A stretch of DNA of 64,000 nucleotides from Aphrocallistes beatrix (Eukaryota; Porifera; Hexactinellida; Sceptrulophora; Aphrocallistidae). Shown here one piece after another: positions 11,070 through 21,052 of the stretch. The notes beneath the pieces were generated by a model. It worked only from the letters and a program-made list of their open reading frames with translations, ran no database searches and was not told the origin of the DNA. Each line of letters begins with the position of its first letter. Position 1 is the stretch's first letter. Made by a program: the position numbers and the translations under genes. The stretch is taken from NCBI GenBank assembly GCA_963281255.1, contig OY725504.1:1674001-1738000 (forward strand), written 5' to 3'.

Positions 11070-11477
11070 AGTAATAATTATGCAATCAAAACTGAGATAT
11101 TTTCTGTGGGGGGCGATCGCACGTGAAAACATGCTGGATTTCAAATCAATTGATTTTAAAATTTGAATCTCATTGAACAATATAAAGCAAAATTATACTT
11201 CTAAGTTCTAGAATCTTCAATTTCAGAAATTAAATGCCGGTTTACTTCGCAAAATACAGAAATATTGGAAGCTATTCAGCCATGTTCACCATGTTCGAAA
11301 TTTTTGGATACTAATTTCCTGCTCACAATGGTTGATTATTAAAATCTGGATAAAGAATCCAATTGAATGAAGCTACTCTAGCAGGACTTTCTCTAATGAG
11401 GAAATATATGACTGATCGAATTGAATTATTCGTGAGCTTCTTTAGAAAGTGCATTCACCACCCTTCTGCACATTTGT
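11070..11477 (+). other. Probable upstream part of hAT relic
   Basis: No clean frame, but it leads into the hAT C-terminal segment. Short peptides read in different frames may be decayed transposase. Confidence 0.35.
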
Positions 11478-11633
11478 CTCACAATTACAACTAGTACTAC
11501 AGAGTGTGATAGAAGTTTCAGTTTGAAAAGAATCAAGACATACTTACGTGCAAAAATTTCTGACGAGCGACTCCGTCATTTTGCTGTTTTATCAATAGGG
11601 AAAGAGATTTCTAACAATTTAATAATTGATTAG
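11478..11633 (+). pseudogene. hAT transposase C-terminal dimerisation domain, relic
   Basis: Codons from 11478 read LTITTSTTECDRSFS, then LKRIKTYLRAKISDERLRHF and AVLSIGKEISN, ending in a TAG at 11631. This is the classic hATC signature (ERSFS..KRIKTYLR...SDERL), which mediates transposase dimerisation. About 52 codons are intact. Upstream sequence is decayed, so the protein is not functional. A GIE begins at the stop codon itself, so its insertion or the element end coincides with the gene end. Confidence 0.85.
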
Positions 11634-11951
11634 CGCGCTTCACTTGCTTACACTGCGCAGCTGGCAGACAGATTGTGCTCGCCATAGTCCACCTTTGGGC
11701 GGCTAGGCACACATTGATTAATAATAAGAGAGACAACATCCCTAAATCTGTACTTGTACGTCTGACTTACTAAATAAAAATATATCACTCGAAAAATCAC
11801 ATTTCAGGCTTCTATCACCAAAAATGACTGAAATTTCTGTTAAAAAAGGTGACAATGGCGTTATAATTCCATGATGAGCCAACAATTTTTGTCTGAGATC
11901 AGAACGTAGTGGAGCCATACCCAAAATACTCCAACATGCCAAAAATCAGCA
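11633..11951 (-). mobile_element. GIE copy, old and internally shortened
   Basis: Begins GCGCGCTTCACTTGCTTAC and ends in the core near CCAAAAATCAGC, where a SINE starts. The hairpins are eroded. Confidence 0.8.
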
Positions 11952-11953
11952 TC

Positions 11954-12336
11954 TGTTGGGTGGTGCAGTGGTTAGGGTCACGGGTTCTATCTTCGCCCTA
12001 GTCATTTGCATTTTGCTCTTAATTATTTTGCTTCGGTAATGTAATCTGAGCCTACACTCTTGCAGAACCTTAATTAGCTGAAAGCACTAAGGATGTCATC
12101 TTGCTTAAGGTAAAGTTAGGTGCTATCTTTCTTGCCTCTAATAGCTGAGTTTTTCTCTGTAGCACGCTATCAAATGCACACAGACATGCCATCATATGCA
12201 TACAGACACGCCGCATGCACAAATTCAGCAACTATCAGTAGGTTTAGCACCTCACCCAGATTGTGAACCCCCTGAGAAAATATCAGCATGGATTCGGGGG
12301 GGTATATAAATCTATAAACTTTACTTTACTTTACTA
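11954..12336 (+). mobile_element. tRNA-derived SINE, copy 1
   Basis: The head carries a perfect RNA polymerase III A box (TGGTGCAGTGG, 11961-11971) and a weak B box (GGTTCTATCTT, 11983). Compared with the copy at 56011 it has lost about 25 bp between the boxes, which should impair transcription. The body (TTCGGTAATGTAATCTGAGC) and the 3' end (ATATAAATCTATAAACTTTA plus short ACTTT repeats) match copy 2. A LINE supplies the enzymes for such elements; which one is not clear. Confidence 0.8.
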
Positions 12337-12338
12337 TA

Positions 12339-12948
12339 CAGTACCCGGACTAAAGTATTCCAACACAGAAAAATTCATACAAATAGTATTAAATTGGATC
12401 TATTCTTGAAGGAATATGTACTCTAACTGTAAGAAATATTCCATTTTTGATTTCTAATTTCCAATCTACACAAACGAATTACTCATAATTGAGATCCTCA
12501 ACTCAATAACTAATTCCCAAAAATATAAATATCTACTTTGATACTTGATGTTACTTGTTCCTAGTCACGACCATTATATATGATGGCGATTAGTGACACA
12601 AAGTGGGAGGGGCGCCGAACTTTTTGAAATATATGGGCCATCTTCGAATCCAAGGGGGGCACGAGCCCCCCCAGCACCCTGGGTTCGGCGCACATGCAAA
12701 GTGGCACAGGCTGACAATTTCTACATGAGAATAAGTATTTGTATTGAAAGTAAGAAAAATGAGTAGTTGCAGTTTACTAATCTAAAATCAAAAATTTGTT
12801 ACTGTTTGAGTACCTATTCCTTTATGACTCTATTCATAAAGGAATAGGTACTCAAACAGCAACAAAATATTAGATAACAAATAATAGACACTTCAATACT
12901 ATTTTATGGAAATTTTCGTGGTGGTCGAATACTTTCGTCCGGGTAGTG
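12339..12948. mobile_element. Tc1/mariner-type MITE (CCGGACAAAAGTATT family)
   Basis: TA-flanked inverted repeats: CAGTACCCGGACTAAAGTAT at the left and its complement, ending GTCCGGGTAGTG, at the right. It is non-coding. It has been split by a 90-bp hAT-like insertion at 12607-12696. The left end follows directly on the SINE tail. Confidence 0.88.
12607..12696. mobile_element. 90-bp hAT-like MITE with 8-bp target duplication
   Basis: CAAAGTGG occurs immediately left (12599-12606) and right (12697-12704). The ends share GCGCCGAAC as an inverted repeat. Related Tc1 MITEs in the window have uninterrupted ACACAAAGTGGCAC here, which confirms the empty site. Confidence 0.88.
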
Positions 12949-13565
12949 TATATATATATATAATGTATATAAATACATTATATTAAACAACACATTTTTA
13001 AAAAGTCAGGAACTCATATTTTCAGTTAGATTTAAGTTACATATTTTGTTGTTCGATTTAATTGGGCACTTGACCAACTGTAAGTAACCAACTTGATGAG
13101 TTGTTCATATTTAATGATTTGGATAATCGATTATTGGGGGTCGATGGAGGTAAATAGGTAATCCTTAGTCCACCAATAAATCACATACTACTTTGGGTGC
13201 CTGGGCAATATATTAACACTAGCTGCGCCCCAAACTAACGGGAATTATTGATTGTTTTGTATTATTTTCGGTCATTTTCTAGTCCCAAAACTCGTAATAA
13301 ATGTGTTTATGGGTTCTAGGATGTATATAAACTGACTCCTAGGGTTCAAGGGCTATACAAATTTTCTGGGGTGCATGTAGACTTCCCCCAATTTGAAAGC
13401 TCGCAGCACTCGCTCGTCGCTCTCCCAAAATTTGTAAAAAATGAAAACATGATGCCTTAGTAATGCCTATGATTATGGAACCTTTTAATTGTCCTAGAAC
13501 TTCTTCAACTAATTCAGGGATTCTTATATTTTCGCCTATATGTCAACTATAAAATTGCTACGTCC
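12949..13565. other. No recognised gene; TA tract at left
   Basis: A short TA microsatellite is followed by about 550 bp of AT-rich sequence with no supported frame or terminal repeat. Confidence 0.4.
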
Positions 13566-13615
13566 TATCCTTACTATTAAAACTCGATTAATGTTTGTGT
13601 ATGTGTATATATATA

Positions 13616-14033
13616 CCGTATTGCTTCAAATAAGCGCCCGGGCGCTTATTTATTTCGTACCCTTTAGACCAGGCGCTTATTCAAACCGGCGCTTATTCAA
13701 GCCCCGGCGCTTATTTTTTTCATTCGCTATCTTGACCTGGCGCTCTTTTTTTTGTTTACTACATTGACTGGCACTTTTATTTTTGCCACAACTGAGAATG
13801 TTAGTTCTATTAAAAAAGGATAATGTAATGTTTCAAAAAGCACTTGTATCTATGCCACTACTGAAAATACTAGTTTGATATGATGTTCAGAGAACTAAAT
13901 GCCCCGGCGGTTATTCGAGCCCCGGTGCTTATTCAAGCCCCGGCGCTTATTTATTTCGCTCACCCTTTAGACCCGGCGCATATTCAAACCGGCGCTCATT
14001 CAAGCCCCGGCGCTTATTCAGGGAAATACGGTG
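13616..14033. mobile_element. MITE with GCGCTTATTC repeats
   Basis: Imperfect terminal repeats CCGTATTGCTTCAAATAAGC and (reverse) CACCGTATTTCCCTGAATAA. Inside, the motif CGGCGCTTATTCAA(GCCCC) recurs at least six times in direct and inverted orientation. It sits in a TA tract. Probably a TA-targeting element; superfamily uncertain. Confidence 0.7.
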
Positions 14034-14041
14034 TATATATA

Positions 14042-14667
14042 CAGTGCCGGTCAAAAAGAATTGCTCAAAATCAATGCATATAGCATAGTAAACGTCAAAT
14101 AGTTTCGACTCACTAGATAGTTTCTTTCTTGCGAAATCATATACATCTTTGTTTATTTTGCTAAGTAATACCGTAATACAGATATTTCATTCATTATATT
14201 TGAATAATTTGCCCTTTTCACTTTTCTACTCTTTATTACAATTTATCAGTGTTTATCGAATTTTCAATGCCTTCGAAACCCCGAATTTCCTTTGAAAATC
14301 TGGCAAACCTGATATTGAATCTGAAAACGGCCATACTCAGAGGGAGGTAGCTAAAATGGTTGGGTGTTGCCAAAAAAGCGTTGGTGAGATCCCAAGGAAA
14401 CATGGACTGAATTGCTCGGTAAGAAACCTCACCATTCCGGGTAGGCCTCGTGTCACAACCAAAATGTAAGACAGCTTATTAGTCAGAAAAAGCAAAAGGA
14501 TCGATTTAAGACTGCTACTCATATAAGAACCGAAGTATTATCCGAATATTCGTTAAAAATGTCCACTTCAACAATTCAGAGAATGTTACGAGGGGCGAGC
14601 TATCATTGTTAAAATCAATCAAATTTGGGGTAAACCTATTTTGAGCAATTCTTTTTGACCGGCAGTG
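14042..14667 (+). mobile_element. Tc1-like derivative keeping only the DNA-binding domain
   Basis: TA-flanked inverted repeats, CAGTGCCGGTCAAAAAGAAT and its complement ending TGACCGGCAGTG. Inside, on the plus strand, decayed helix-turn-helix codons read REVAKMVGCCQKSVGEI, RKHGLNCSVRNLTI and PGRPRVTTK, then STIQRMLRGASYHC after frameshifts. This is the N-terminal paired-type DNA-binding region of a Tc1 transposase. The DDE catalytic domain is entirely absent, so this is an internal-deletion derivative. A shorter sister copy is at 62692-63113. Confidence 0.85.
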
Positions 14668-15170
14668 TATATATATCTGTAACGAATTGATTGAAGAAAC
14701 TGCAATGCGCAGAAAGCTGATTTTTGGCATGTCGGAGTCTTTTGGATATGGCTCCAGTAAGTTCTGAGCTCAGACGAAAATGTCGACTCATCATGGAATT
14801 ATGACGTCATTGTCACATTTTTAAAAGTTAAGCAATACAGTTATTCGAGCATAACTCAGCCATTATAGGAGATAGAAGGCTGAAATTTTAAGAGAATCTG
14901 TATACTAACATACTTCACGTATGATGCAACTATCATCAAAAAATGATGGCTCATCACTTTGTTATGGCTTCATCATTACTCATCAAAATTTTAAAAATTG
15001 ATAAATTTAGTGATTTTTCGTGCGATATCGATTATAACAGTAGTACAGACGTATTTAGAGATGTTATTTCCCTTATAATTAATCAATGGTGACTACAGGC
15101 GCCCAAAGGGCGCCTCCGGCGGACACACTATCCGCCAGCCGCGCAGCGCAAGCAAGCGAAGCGCGCTTGT

Positions 15171-15540
15171 AACTATAAATCTGTAATCGAACATATACAA
15201 ACTTTACAATAACCTATTAAGTCATCATTTTTGAATACCATGAATACTTCAAATCTAGGGGAAATATATTGAATAACCGGAATTAGAATGTTTCAACTTG
15301 TATTACATATTATGATGTGAGGTCTCGAAACTTATTCTCCAACTGTAAAATGAACAGTTGGAGAATAAGTTTTGAGACCTTTAATTAATTAACATGTAAA
15401 ATAATACGCAAAAAGAATAGAAAGAGATCTAGAAAATATTTACACACAAATAGTCGAAATTTATGTATTATAATGATAAAATCAAATATATAAATGTAGT
15501 AATGATGAAATTGTTTTAATTCATAGTAAGGGTTAACTAA
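15171..15540. other. Probable CCDC93 intron with a 27-bp stem hairpin
   Basis: Non-coding sequence downstream (minus-strand sense) of the CCDC93 exon. At 15321-15382 AGGTCTCGAAACTTATTCTC pairs with GAGAATAAGTTTTGAGACCT (stem 27 bp, one mismatch, 7-base loop). Confidence 0.6.
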
Positions 15541-15755
15541 CCGCCAACAACTTTGTCAAAAGGATCGAGTCCCTCAATCCGAGCACGAAAATATCCAGCA
15601 GCTATTAAAAGATCAAAAATTTGAACTTCATTATACTTTTGCTCTTCATCAACACGTATATCATATTCAATCTTGAGCCCATCCTGATCAAGAGGAGATT
15701 CGAAAAATTTAGATCGGTGTGAAGATATCTCTGCTTTTGAAAAAATAGAAACCAT
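15541..15755 (-). CDS. CCDC93: CCDC93, N-terminal coding exon
   Basis: The minus-strand frame from the ATG at 15755 gives about 71 residues ending [19 protein letters not shown]. That end, preceded by [11 protein letters not shown], matches what I recall of the conserved N-terminus of CCDC93, a subunit of the COMMD/CCDC22/CCDC93 (CCC) complex that works with Retriever and WASH in endosomal receptor recycling. The first 35 residues ([13 protein letters not shown]...) are not recognisably conserved, as in other species. The frame stops just after GG because it runs into a donor-like GGCG/GTTAGT at about 15541, the expected phase for a following exon starting before MTW. A pyrimidine-rich CTATTTCCCTTAG precedes the exon at about 15770. 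The remaining roughly 560 residues should lie at lower coordinates on this strand; I could not identify those exons. Uninterrupted frame, so probably a live gene. Confidence 0.8.
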
Positions 15756-16354
15756 TTCGTTCAAAATTCTAAGGGAAATAGATTAGTATCTAATAAGAAT
15801 ATCGAAAATGGGAAAAATTCAGGAATGAGTGTCTGTTTGCCCTTTTCAGATACACAGAGAATTAAAGCAGTGGATTCCTTCCTCAGGAACGAGGCCTGGA
15901 AGGTGCTTGTTTCGAAATGGTCGGGGCTGAAGGTATGCAGATTTTGGGAACACGCTCCTTTTAATAAAGGTGCACTGGCCATCAGAATACAGTAGAACTC
16001 GGATAAGACGTACCCCTTCGGGAAGGAATTATTAGTGCGAACTATCAGTAAGCACGTACTAGCCGAGTTTGTACTATATATAAATCTATTTATAGATGGA
16101 TTTTGGTTTAGAGAATGAGTACCAATGCTTCCAAAATATTCATATAATTCCAAAATTAATTTCAACAAACTGAATTTAGAGGCAACATGGTGTTTCCATA
16201 ACCTTGGAAATTAATTATCTGCCTGAAACATATAAAAGCTTCTATATTTGTATAAGTACTTCTTCGGAAATAATTTCTGTCACATGGAAACTATGTTGCA
16301 AGTTCGAAGGGATAGCAATCCGATCTCGAAATGCATTCACAGGGTTCCCCGGTC
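15756..16354. other. Upstream of CCDC93 exon; pogo-like MITE remnant
   Basis: No gene recognised. A short TA-flanked element at 15990-16073 has CAGTAGAACTCGG and CCGAGTTTGTACT ends and resembles the pogo-type MITEs at 41021 and 20353. The segment TTAGTACGTACTAA-like and CTTCGGGAAGGAATTATTAG is related in reverse to 36700-36765. Confidence 0.45.
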
Positions 16355-16627
16355 ACTCAAATGAAAAAAATGCTTCCAAAATCGAATCTATCATATTTGC
16401 CACCTCATAGGACCAAAAGAAAGTTTTAAATGACAGATATTGTAAATTTTATATGGTTCTGAAAAAATAAGATTTAAAAAATCGAGTGGTCCTAGGTTCG
16501 CCTAATGAAAAAGTAACAACTCTTAAAAATTTCAACCCTCTATCTAAACTAATTTTGACTTTTTATTTTTTAAGGATACCGCCCTGGAAAAACCAGAGAT
16601 TACGGAGACACGTCAATTGATCGACTC
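16355..16627. mobile_element. P1 element relic with terminal motif
   Basis: Contains P1 internal phrases in reverse orientation (GCCACCTCATAGGACCAAAA, TCGAGTGGTCCTA) and a TTAAGGATACCGCCCTGG terminus at about 16572. Rearranged; the order of parts differs from the complete copy. Confidence 0.55.
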
Positions 16628-17574
16628 TTAAGGTTGGCCTTTCCTATGGGCATTTGTTTTTTATCAAAAATTTGCCAAAAGTCCTTTTTAACCATTTTAG
16701 GATAACTAAAGGGGTTCTAAACAATAATTTTGATTTTTAGAATTTCAATGCTAATATTTCGCCACTTGGAGCCACTTGTACCACCTGGTGTCGCCTAAAA
16801 AAGGACACATTTTGTCTCATATCCATAACTTATTTGAACCATGCCAGATCATCATTTTAATCCTAAATTCGTGCTCAGCACTAAATTTCCAGCAATTTGA
16901 TATATATATTGGACATATTTGGAGAAATTATTTGGCTGCGGGTTCCTAACAACGGCCAGGATGTGAAAAAATTCCTGGCCGTTGCTATGCACGGACATCC
17001 AAAAACCTCTCCAAATATGGTCAATATATATATCAAATTGCTGGAAATTTAGTGCTGAGCACGAATTTAGTATTAAAATGATGATCTGACATGGTTCGAA
17101 GAAGTTATTGATCTCGAATTCCTAACTTTATGTAAATTCAACATAGGGACGAAAACTTAACGGTTTCTGATAGATCTCGAAGAGTAGAACATAATGAATA
17201 GACAGAAATTTGATAATACAAATAAAAAGAGAATTAAGAAAAAAATAGTGTCAAAATTACTAAAAATAAAATTCCGAGGGTGTTTTGGTGTGAATTTTTA
17301 ACAATTTTAAAAATTTCAAAAATCTGTCTGTTCATTTGTTAGATCATCGATTTATGAATGAATTTGAAAAGTTTCTAATGGATTGTAAGCATATTGTTTC
17401 CGATTTCTTACTTGTAAAATGACAAAAATTTTTTTAAAAAATTTCTATCTCTAATTATTTCAATTATTAATGCAGTTTTGCAGATAACTCTGTGATTCAA
17501 ATCTGCACTGAAAAAATTAAATGAATCGGTTGAAAAAGTCAAAAGTTAGCTATTATAGGAAAGGCCAACCTTAA
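16628..17574. mobile_element. P2 element (TTAA-GGTTGGCCTTTCC), complete MITE
   Basis: Both ends are TTAAGGTTGGCCTTTCCTAT and its complement, with TTAA at 16628-16631 and 17571-17574. The TTAA target duplication is the mark of piggyBac or Kolobok superfamilies. The centre is a palindrome of about 190 bp (TTCGTGCTCAGCACTAAATT pairing with AATTTAGTGCTGAGCACGAA). Non-coding. Confidence 0.82.
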
Positions 17575-17783
17575 CGCTGCCGTTTACTATTCCATTATTT
17601 GTGTAGCACAATAAATTTTCTAGAGCTGGATTTTTATTATTCATCATAGAAAGATTAGAAAAGGGATGGTAAAGAGTTTACTATAAACTTGGGACTTAAT
17701 CTTCATCAGATTTATATTTAGGATGAATCAAATGATTTTAATGTAACCCTAGAAGCAGAAAACGACGTATTGTTTCTTTGATA
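17575..17783. other. No recognised feature
   Basis: AT-rich spacer between the P2 element and a GIE fragment. Confidence 0.4.
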
Positions 17784-17854
17784 TCCCCAGGCGCCCACAG
17801 GGCGACTCTGCGGACACAAAGTGTCCGCAAGCCGCACAGCGAAGCTAGCTTGTA
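17784..17854 (+). mobile_element. GIE 3' end fragment
   Basis: Only the GC-rich block: AGGCGCCCACAGGGCGACTC, GCGGACACAAAGTGTCCGC, ending GAAGCTAGCTTGT. Confidence 0.75.
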
Positions 17855-18774
17855 TACAGTCTGTGGTAAAGTGACATTGACTATCGAAAAAATAAAAATT
17901 TGCGTGACAAATACCCTCCCACATTCAGAATTTTTATTCAAAATTTGTGGGATTTGAGTTGGTTAGTTTGGATGCTTGTTTTGCTATGGTATAGGAATTT
18001 AAATTGAATTACAGTCAGGGTCGCTTATTATGAACCACCAGGGGACAATAAATTATTTTCATAATTTAGAATATATTACGCCAAGGATGGATTCGGTTAA
18101 CCGCTGTCAATCTCTTCTAATGGTTGAGGAAATCTTAGATCGGTTAACCGATCTGCTTATTTTCTAAATATGTTTTCACTGATTTAATTGTTTTTCGAGA
18201 GAGATTCAAGATAATTACTTCTAAAAATTCGTAAATGTATAGACTTATTGATTTCTAACCACATAGTATATTTCGAGACCACTGAAAATTATCAATTTTT
18301 CATTTATCAGGTTAAAGCTTAGTTCAAAAATCTATATTTCAAACAATTAATACTGACATCGGTTAAACGGAGTATATCAGGAAATTTTAATTACATATAT
18401 TAAATTTCGTTTGCCAAACATAAATAAATGCTCAAAGATACCCCAATTCTACTCTTGTGGTTGTGTTTTCATAGATGTCATTAATGCAAAATTTAGGGAC
18501 TTAGTCTATTGAACTCGAGACTCGAATCAAAAGATAAGAATAGTTGGATGAATAATCCTAGGAATTTTCAACGCAATCAAACAAAAAAGCAAAAGGCACT
18601 AGTCAGGCTAAAAGTATATTGAGTATATACCCTTCGTTATAAAATCATTACCTCTTTTCTTTCTTAATATAGTCGCTTCTACAAATGGATTCTGACGCTA
18701 CTTTTGAAAGGAGGAATTTTTCCCAACACTATATATAAATAGGTTTGTATCAACTTTCTATTTTCTATAATTAG
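17855..18774. repeat. R280 copy 2 and unassigned sequence
   Basis: R280 occupies about 18093-18370, opening with GGTTAACCGCTGTC and matching 6085-6372. Just before it, TCAGGGTCGCTTATTATG at 18015 matches the left end of the MITE at 24629. The remaining 400 bp have no gene. Confidence 0.55.
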
Positions 18775-19241
18775 AAGCGCGCTTCGCTTGCTTGCGCTGC
18801 GCGATTGGCAGACAATGTGTCCGCCGGAGGCGCCCTTTGGGCGCCTGAGGTCACATTGATTAATTATAAGGGGATAACACCGCTAAATACGTCTGTCCTA
18901 CTGTTCTAATCGATATCGCACCAAAAATCACAAAATTTGTAAAATTTTAAATTTTGATGTATAATGATAACGTCATAACAGAGTGATGAGTGATTATTTT
19001 TTGATGATAGTTGTATCATATGTGAAATAAATTAATATACATATTCTACTAAAATTTCAGCCTTCTATCCCTTAAAATGGATTATGGGCGAAAACTGAAA
19101 TTTCTAATTATAAAAAGGTGACAATGACGTCAAAATTCCATGATGAGTCGACATTTTGGTCTGAGCTAAGAACTTAGTGGAGCCATAGCCGAAAGACTCC
19201 CACATACCAAAAATCTGCTTTCTGTGCCTTGCAGCTTCTTC
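18775..19241 (-). mobile_element. GIE copy fused at its 5' side to an inverted GIE
   Basis: Begins AGCGCGCTTCGCTTGCTTGC with hairpin GGCGCCCTTTGGGCGCC (AAA-loop subfamily in reverse) and a full core. It stops at TTCTTCAATCAA without its microsatellite or 5' block. Confidence 0.88.
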
Positions 19242-19391
19242 AATCAAATTTGGTGATTTTTCGTGCGATATAGATTATAACTGTAGGAGTCGGACAGACG
19301 TATTTAGAGATGTTATCTCCTTTATAGTTAATCTTTCGGCGGGCACAAAGTGTCCGCCAGCCGCGCAGCGCAAGCAAGCGAAGCGCGCTTG
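19242..19391 (+). mobile_element. GIE 3' part in opposite orientation
   Basis: Starts ATTTGGTGATTTTTCGTGCG directly after the preceding copy and ends AAGCGAAGCGCGCTTGTA. The first hairpin is missing (TTCGGCGGGCACAAAGTGTC). Followed by a TA tract and a reversed GIE 5' block (about 19412-19438). Confidence 0.85.
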
Positions 19392-19446
19392 TATATATAT
19401 ATATACACATATATATTCGAGTTTTAATAGTAAGGATTATTGCTAT

Positions 19447-19750
19447 ACAAGTGCGCTTCGCTTGCTTGCGCGCTGCGCGGCTGGCGGACACTTTGTGTCC
19501 GCCAGATGCTCCTTTCGGTCGCCTGGGGTCACCATTGATTAATTATATGAGAAATAACATCTCTAAATACGTATGTCCTACTCTTATAAATGATATCGCA
19601 CGAAAAATCACAAAATTTTCTATTTTTCAATTTTTGATGCGTAATGATGACGTCATAACAGGGTGATGAGTCATCATTTTTTGATGATAGTTGAATCGTA
19701 TGTGAGATCTGTTAGTATACAGATTCTATTAACATTTCAGCCTTCTATCG
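19447..19750 (-). mobile_element. GIE copy, 3' two-thirds
   Basis: Begins ACAAGTGCGCTTCGCTTGC, continues through TGATGACGTCATAAC and TGATGAGTCATCA, and fades near TTTCAGCCTTCTATC. Confidence 0.85.
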
Positions 19751-19837
19751 ACAGAATAAAAACGATTAGACAATAATACCCCGATTTCTACTGTATTATG
19801 AATACAGATCCTTGGTTGATTTATGTAATATAATATA

Positions 19838-20306
19838 CTCTAACCGGACAAAAGTATTTGAAATCCTTACTATTTTCCATCATAATTAGCTATAAAGTGG
19901 GTCTATTCATGGAGAGAAATGTAACCAAACTGTGACAGATACTGTAATTTCGATTTCAAATTCAAATTCTACACATTCGAATTACTCAGGTTTGAAGCCT
20001 TCTATTGCTATACTCATTCATAAGTTGAATTATCACTATCTATGTTACTTTGTGCCACTTTTCACTCCCATTACCATTGGACATGATGACGAGGAGTGGC
20101 ACAGTTTGATGAATCTTCACCTTGGAAATGAATGAATCAATAGAAGGCATCTAACCTCAGTAATTCGAATGTGTAGAATATGAATTTGAAATCGAAATTA
20201 CAGTATCTGTAACAGTTTAATTACATTTCACTCATGAATAGACCTACTTTATAAGTAATTATGATGGAAAATAGTAAGGATTTCAAATACTTTTGTCCGA
20301 TTAGAG
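19838..20306. mobile_element. Tc1/mariner-type MITE (CCGGACAAAAGTATT family)
   Basis: TA-flanked inverted repeats with CTAACCGGACAAAAGTATTT at the left and its complement, ending GTCCGATTAGAG, at the right. Long arms, non-coding. Confidence 0.85.
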
Positions 20307-20352
20307 TATATTTAAATATATACTAATATACTGAATATGTTGTGTTTTGAAT

Positions 20353-20517
20353 ACAGTAACCTCATTAGAGTGCGAACACGGATAAGACGTAACTCCGGAT
20401 AAGGAGTACACTTCTTAAATCCCCTATATGCTAAGTACATATAAAATACTTTGGTTAGTACGAATTCCGGATAGACGAACACATTTTAATGGTCCCTTGG
20501 TGTACGTACTAAGTCGA
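20353..20517. mobile_element. pogo-like MITE
   Basis: Begins CAGTAACCTCATTAGAG after TA and ends AAGTCGACTG. Internal GAACACGGATAAGACG and GGATAAGGAGTACA resemble the pogo-type MITE at 41021-41522. Confidence 0.6.
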
Positions 20518-20556
20518 CTGAATCACATTCTACTTTAAATAATATACACCAGTAGC

Positions 20557-20876
20557 CAGAGTTGCGACGCTCCACAATAATTACAGACCGGACCGGATAG
20601 AACCTGACACCTTTGACCTTGTATTATTCCCATTGAAAAAAGAAAGTAGTCCTGTTGGGATTTATTGTTATTTTACATTCAAATTTGTATATGAACAATT
20701 GGAGCGATTCTTAGGGCAAAATCGCATGAAGAATATTGTTCGCATTTATAATTTCAATATTTTTATTAATTAGCTTATCACACAAGTCTCTATTTGTTAT
20801 TTCATGTCTACGATTGGATAGATAGGGACCAGTAATAATCACGAACCGGCCAGGTCCGGTCTAAATCGCAACTCTG
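20557..20876. mobile_element. hAT-type MITE with 8-bp target duplication
   Basis: Ends CAGAGTTGCG and CGCAACTCTG, flanked by CCAGTAGC on both sides (20549-20556 and 20877-20884). Subterminal ACCGGACCGG pairs with CCGGCCAGGTCCGG. Non-coding, 320 bp. Confidence 0.9.
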
Positions 20877-20884
20877 CCAGTAGC

Positions 20885-21052
20885 GTAATTCCCGGACGCT
20901 CTCGGGTGGAGAGCACCTGGTCACAGCATTTAAGGAGCCCAAAGGTTCTCTTCAAAATTATTTATAGAGAAAAAGATAAAATACTAGTGAGGCTCTTTTG
21001 GTATCTTCTTACTTACTTTAAGGTTAAATTGTACCCTCAGAGCATACATAAT
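20885..21052. other. No recognised feature
   Basis: Short spacer without supported features. Confidence 0.4.

Larger units (their letters stand above)
13566..15170 (+). mobile_element. Composite GIE with two transposons in its microsatellite
   Basis: The 5' block (13566-13592) and the core (from CTGTAACGAATTGATTG at 14677) are separated only by TA/TG-rich microsatellite and two TA-flanked insertions (13616-14033 and 14042-14667). The core ends with the hairpins GGCGCCCAAAGGGCGCC and GGCGGACAC and with AGCGAAGCGCGCTTGT. AAA-loop subfamily. The two halves join up as one GIE when the insertions are removed. Confidence 0.85.
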
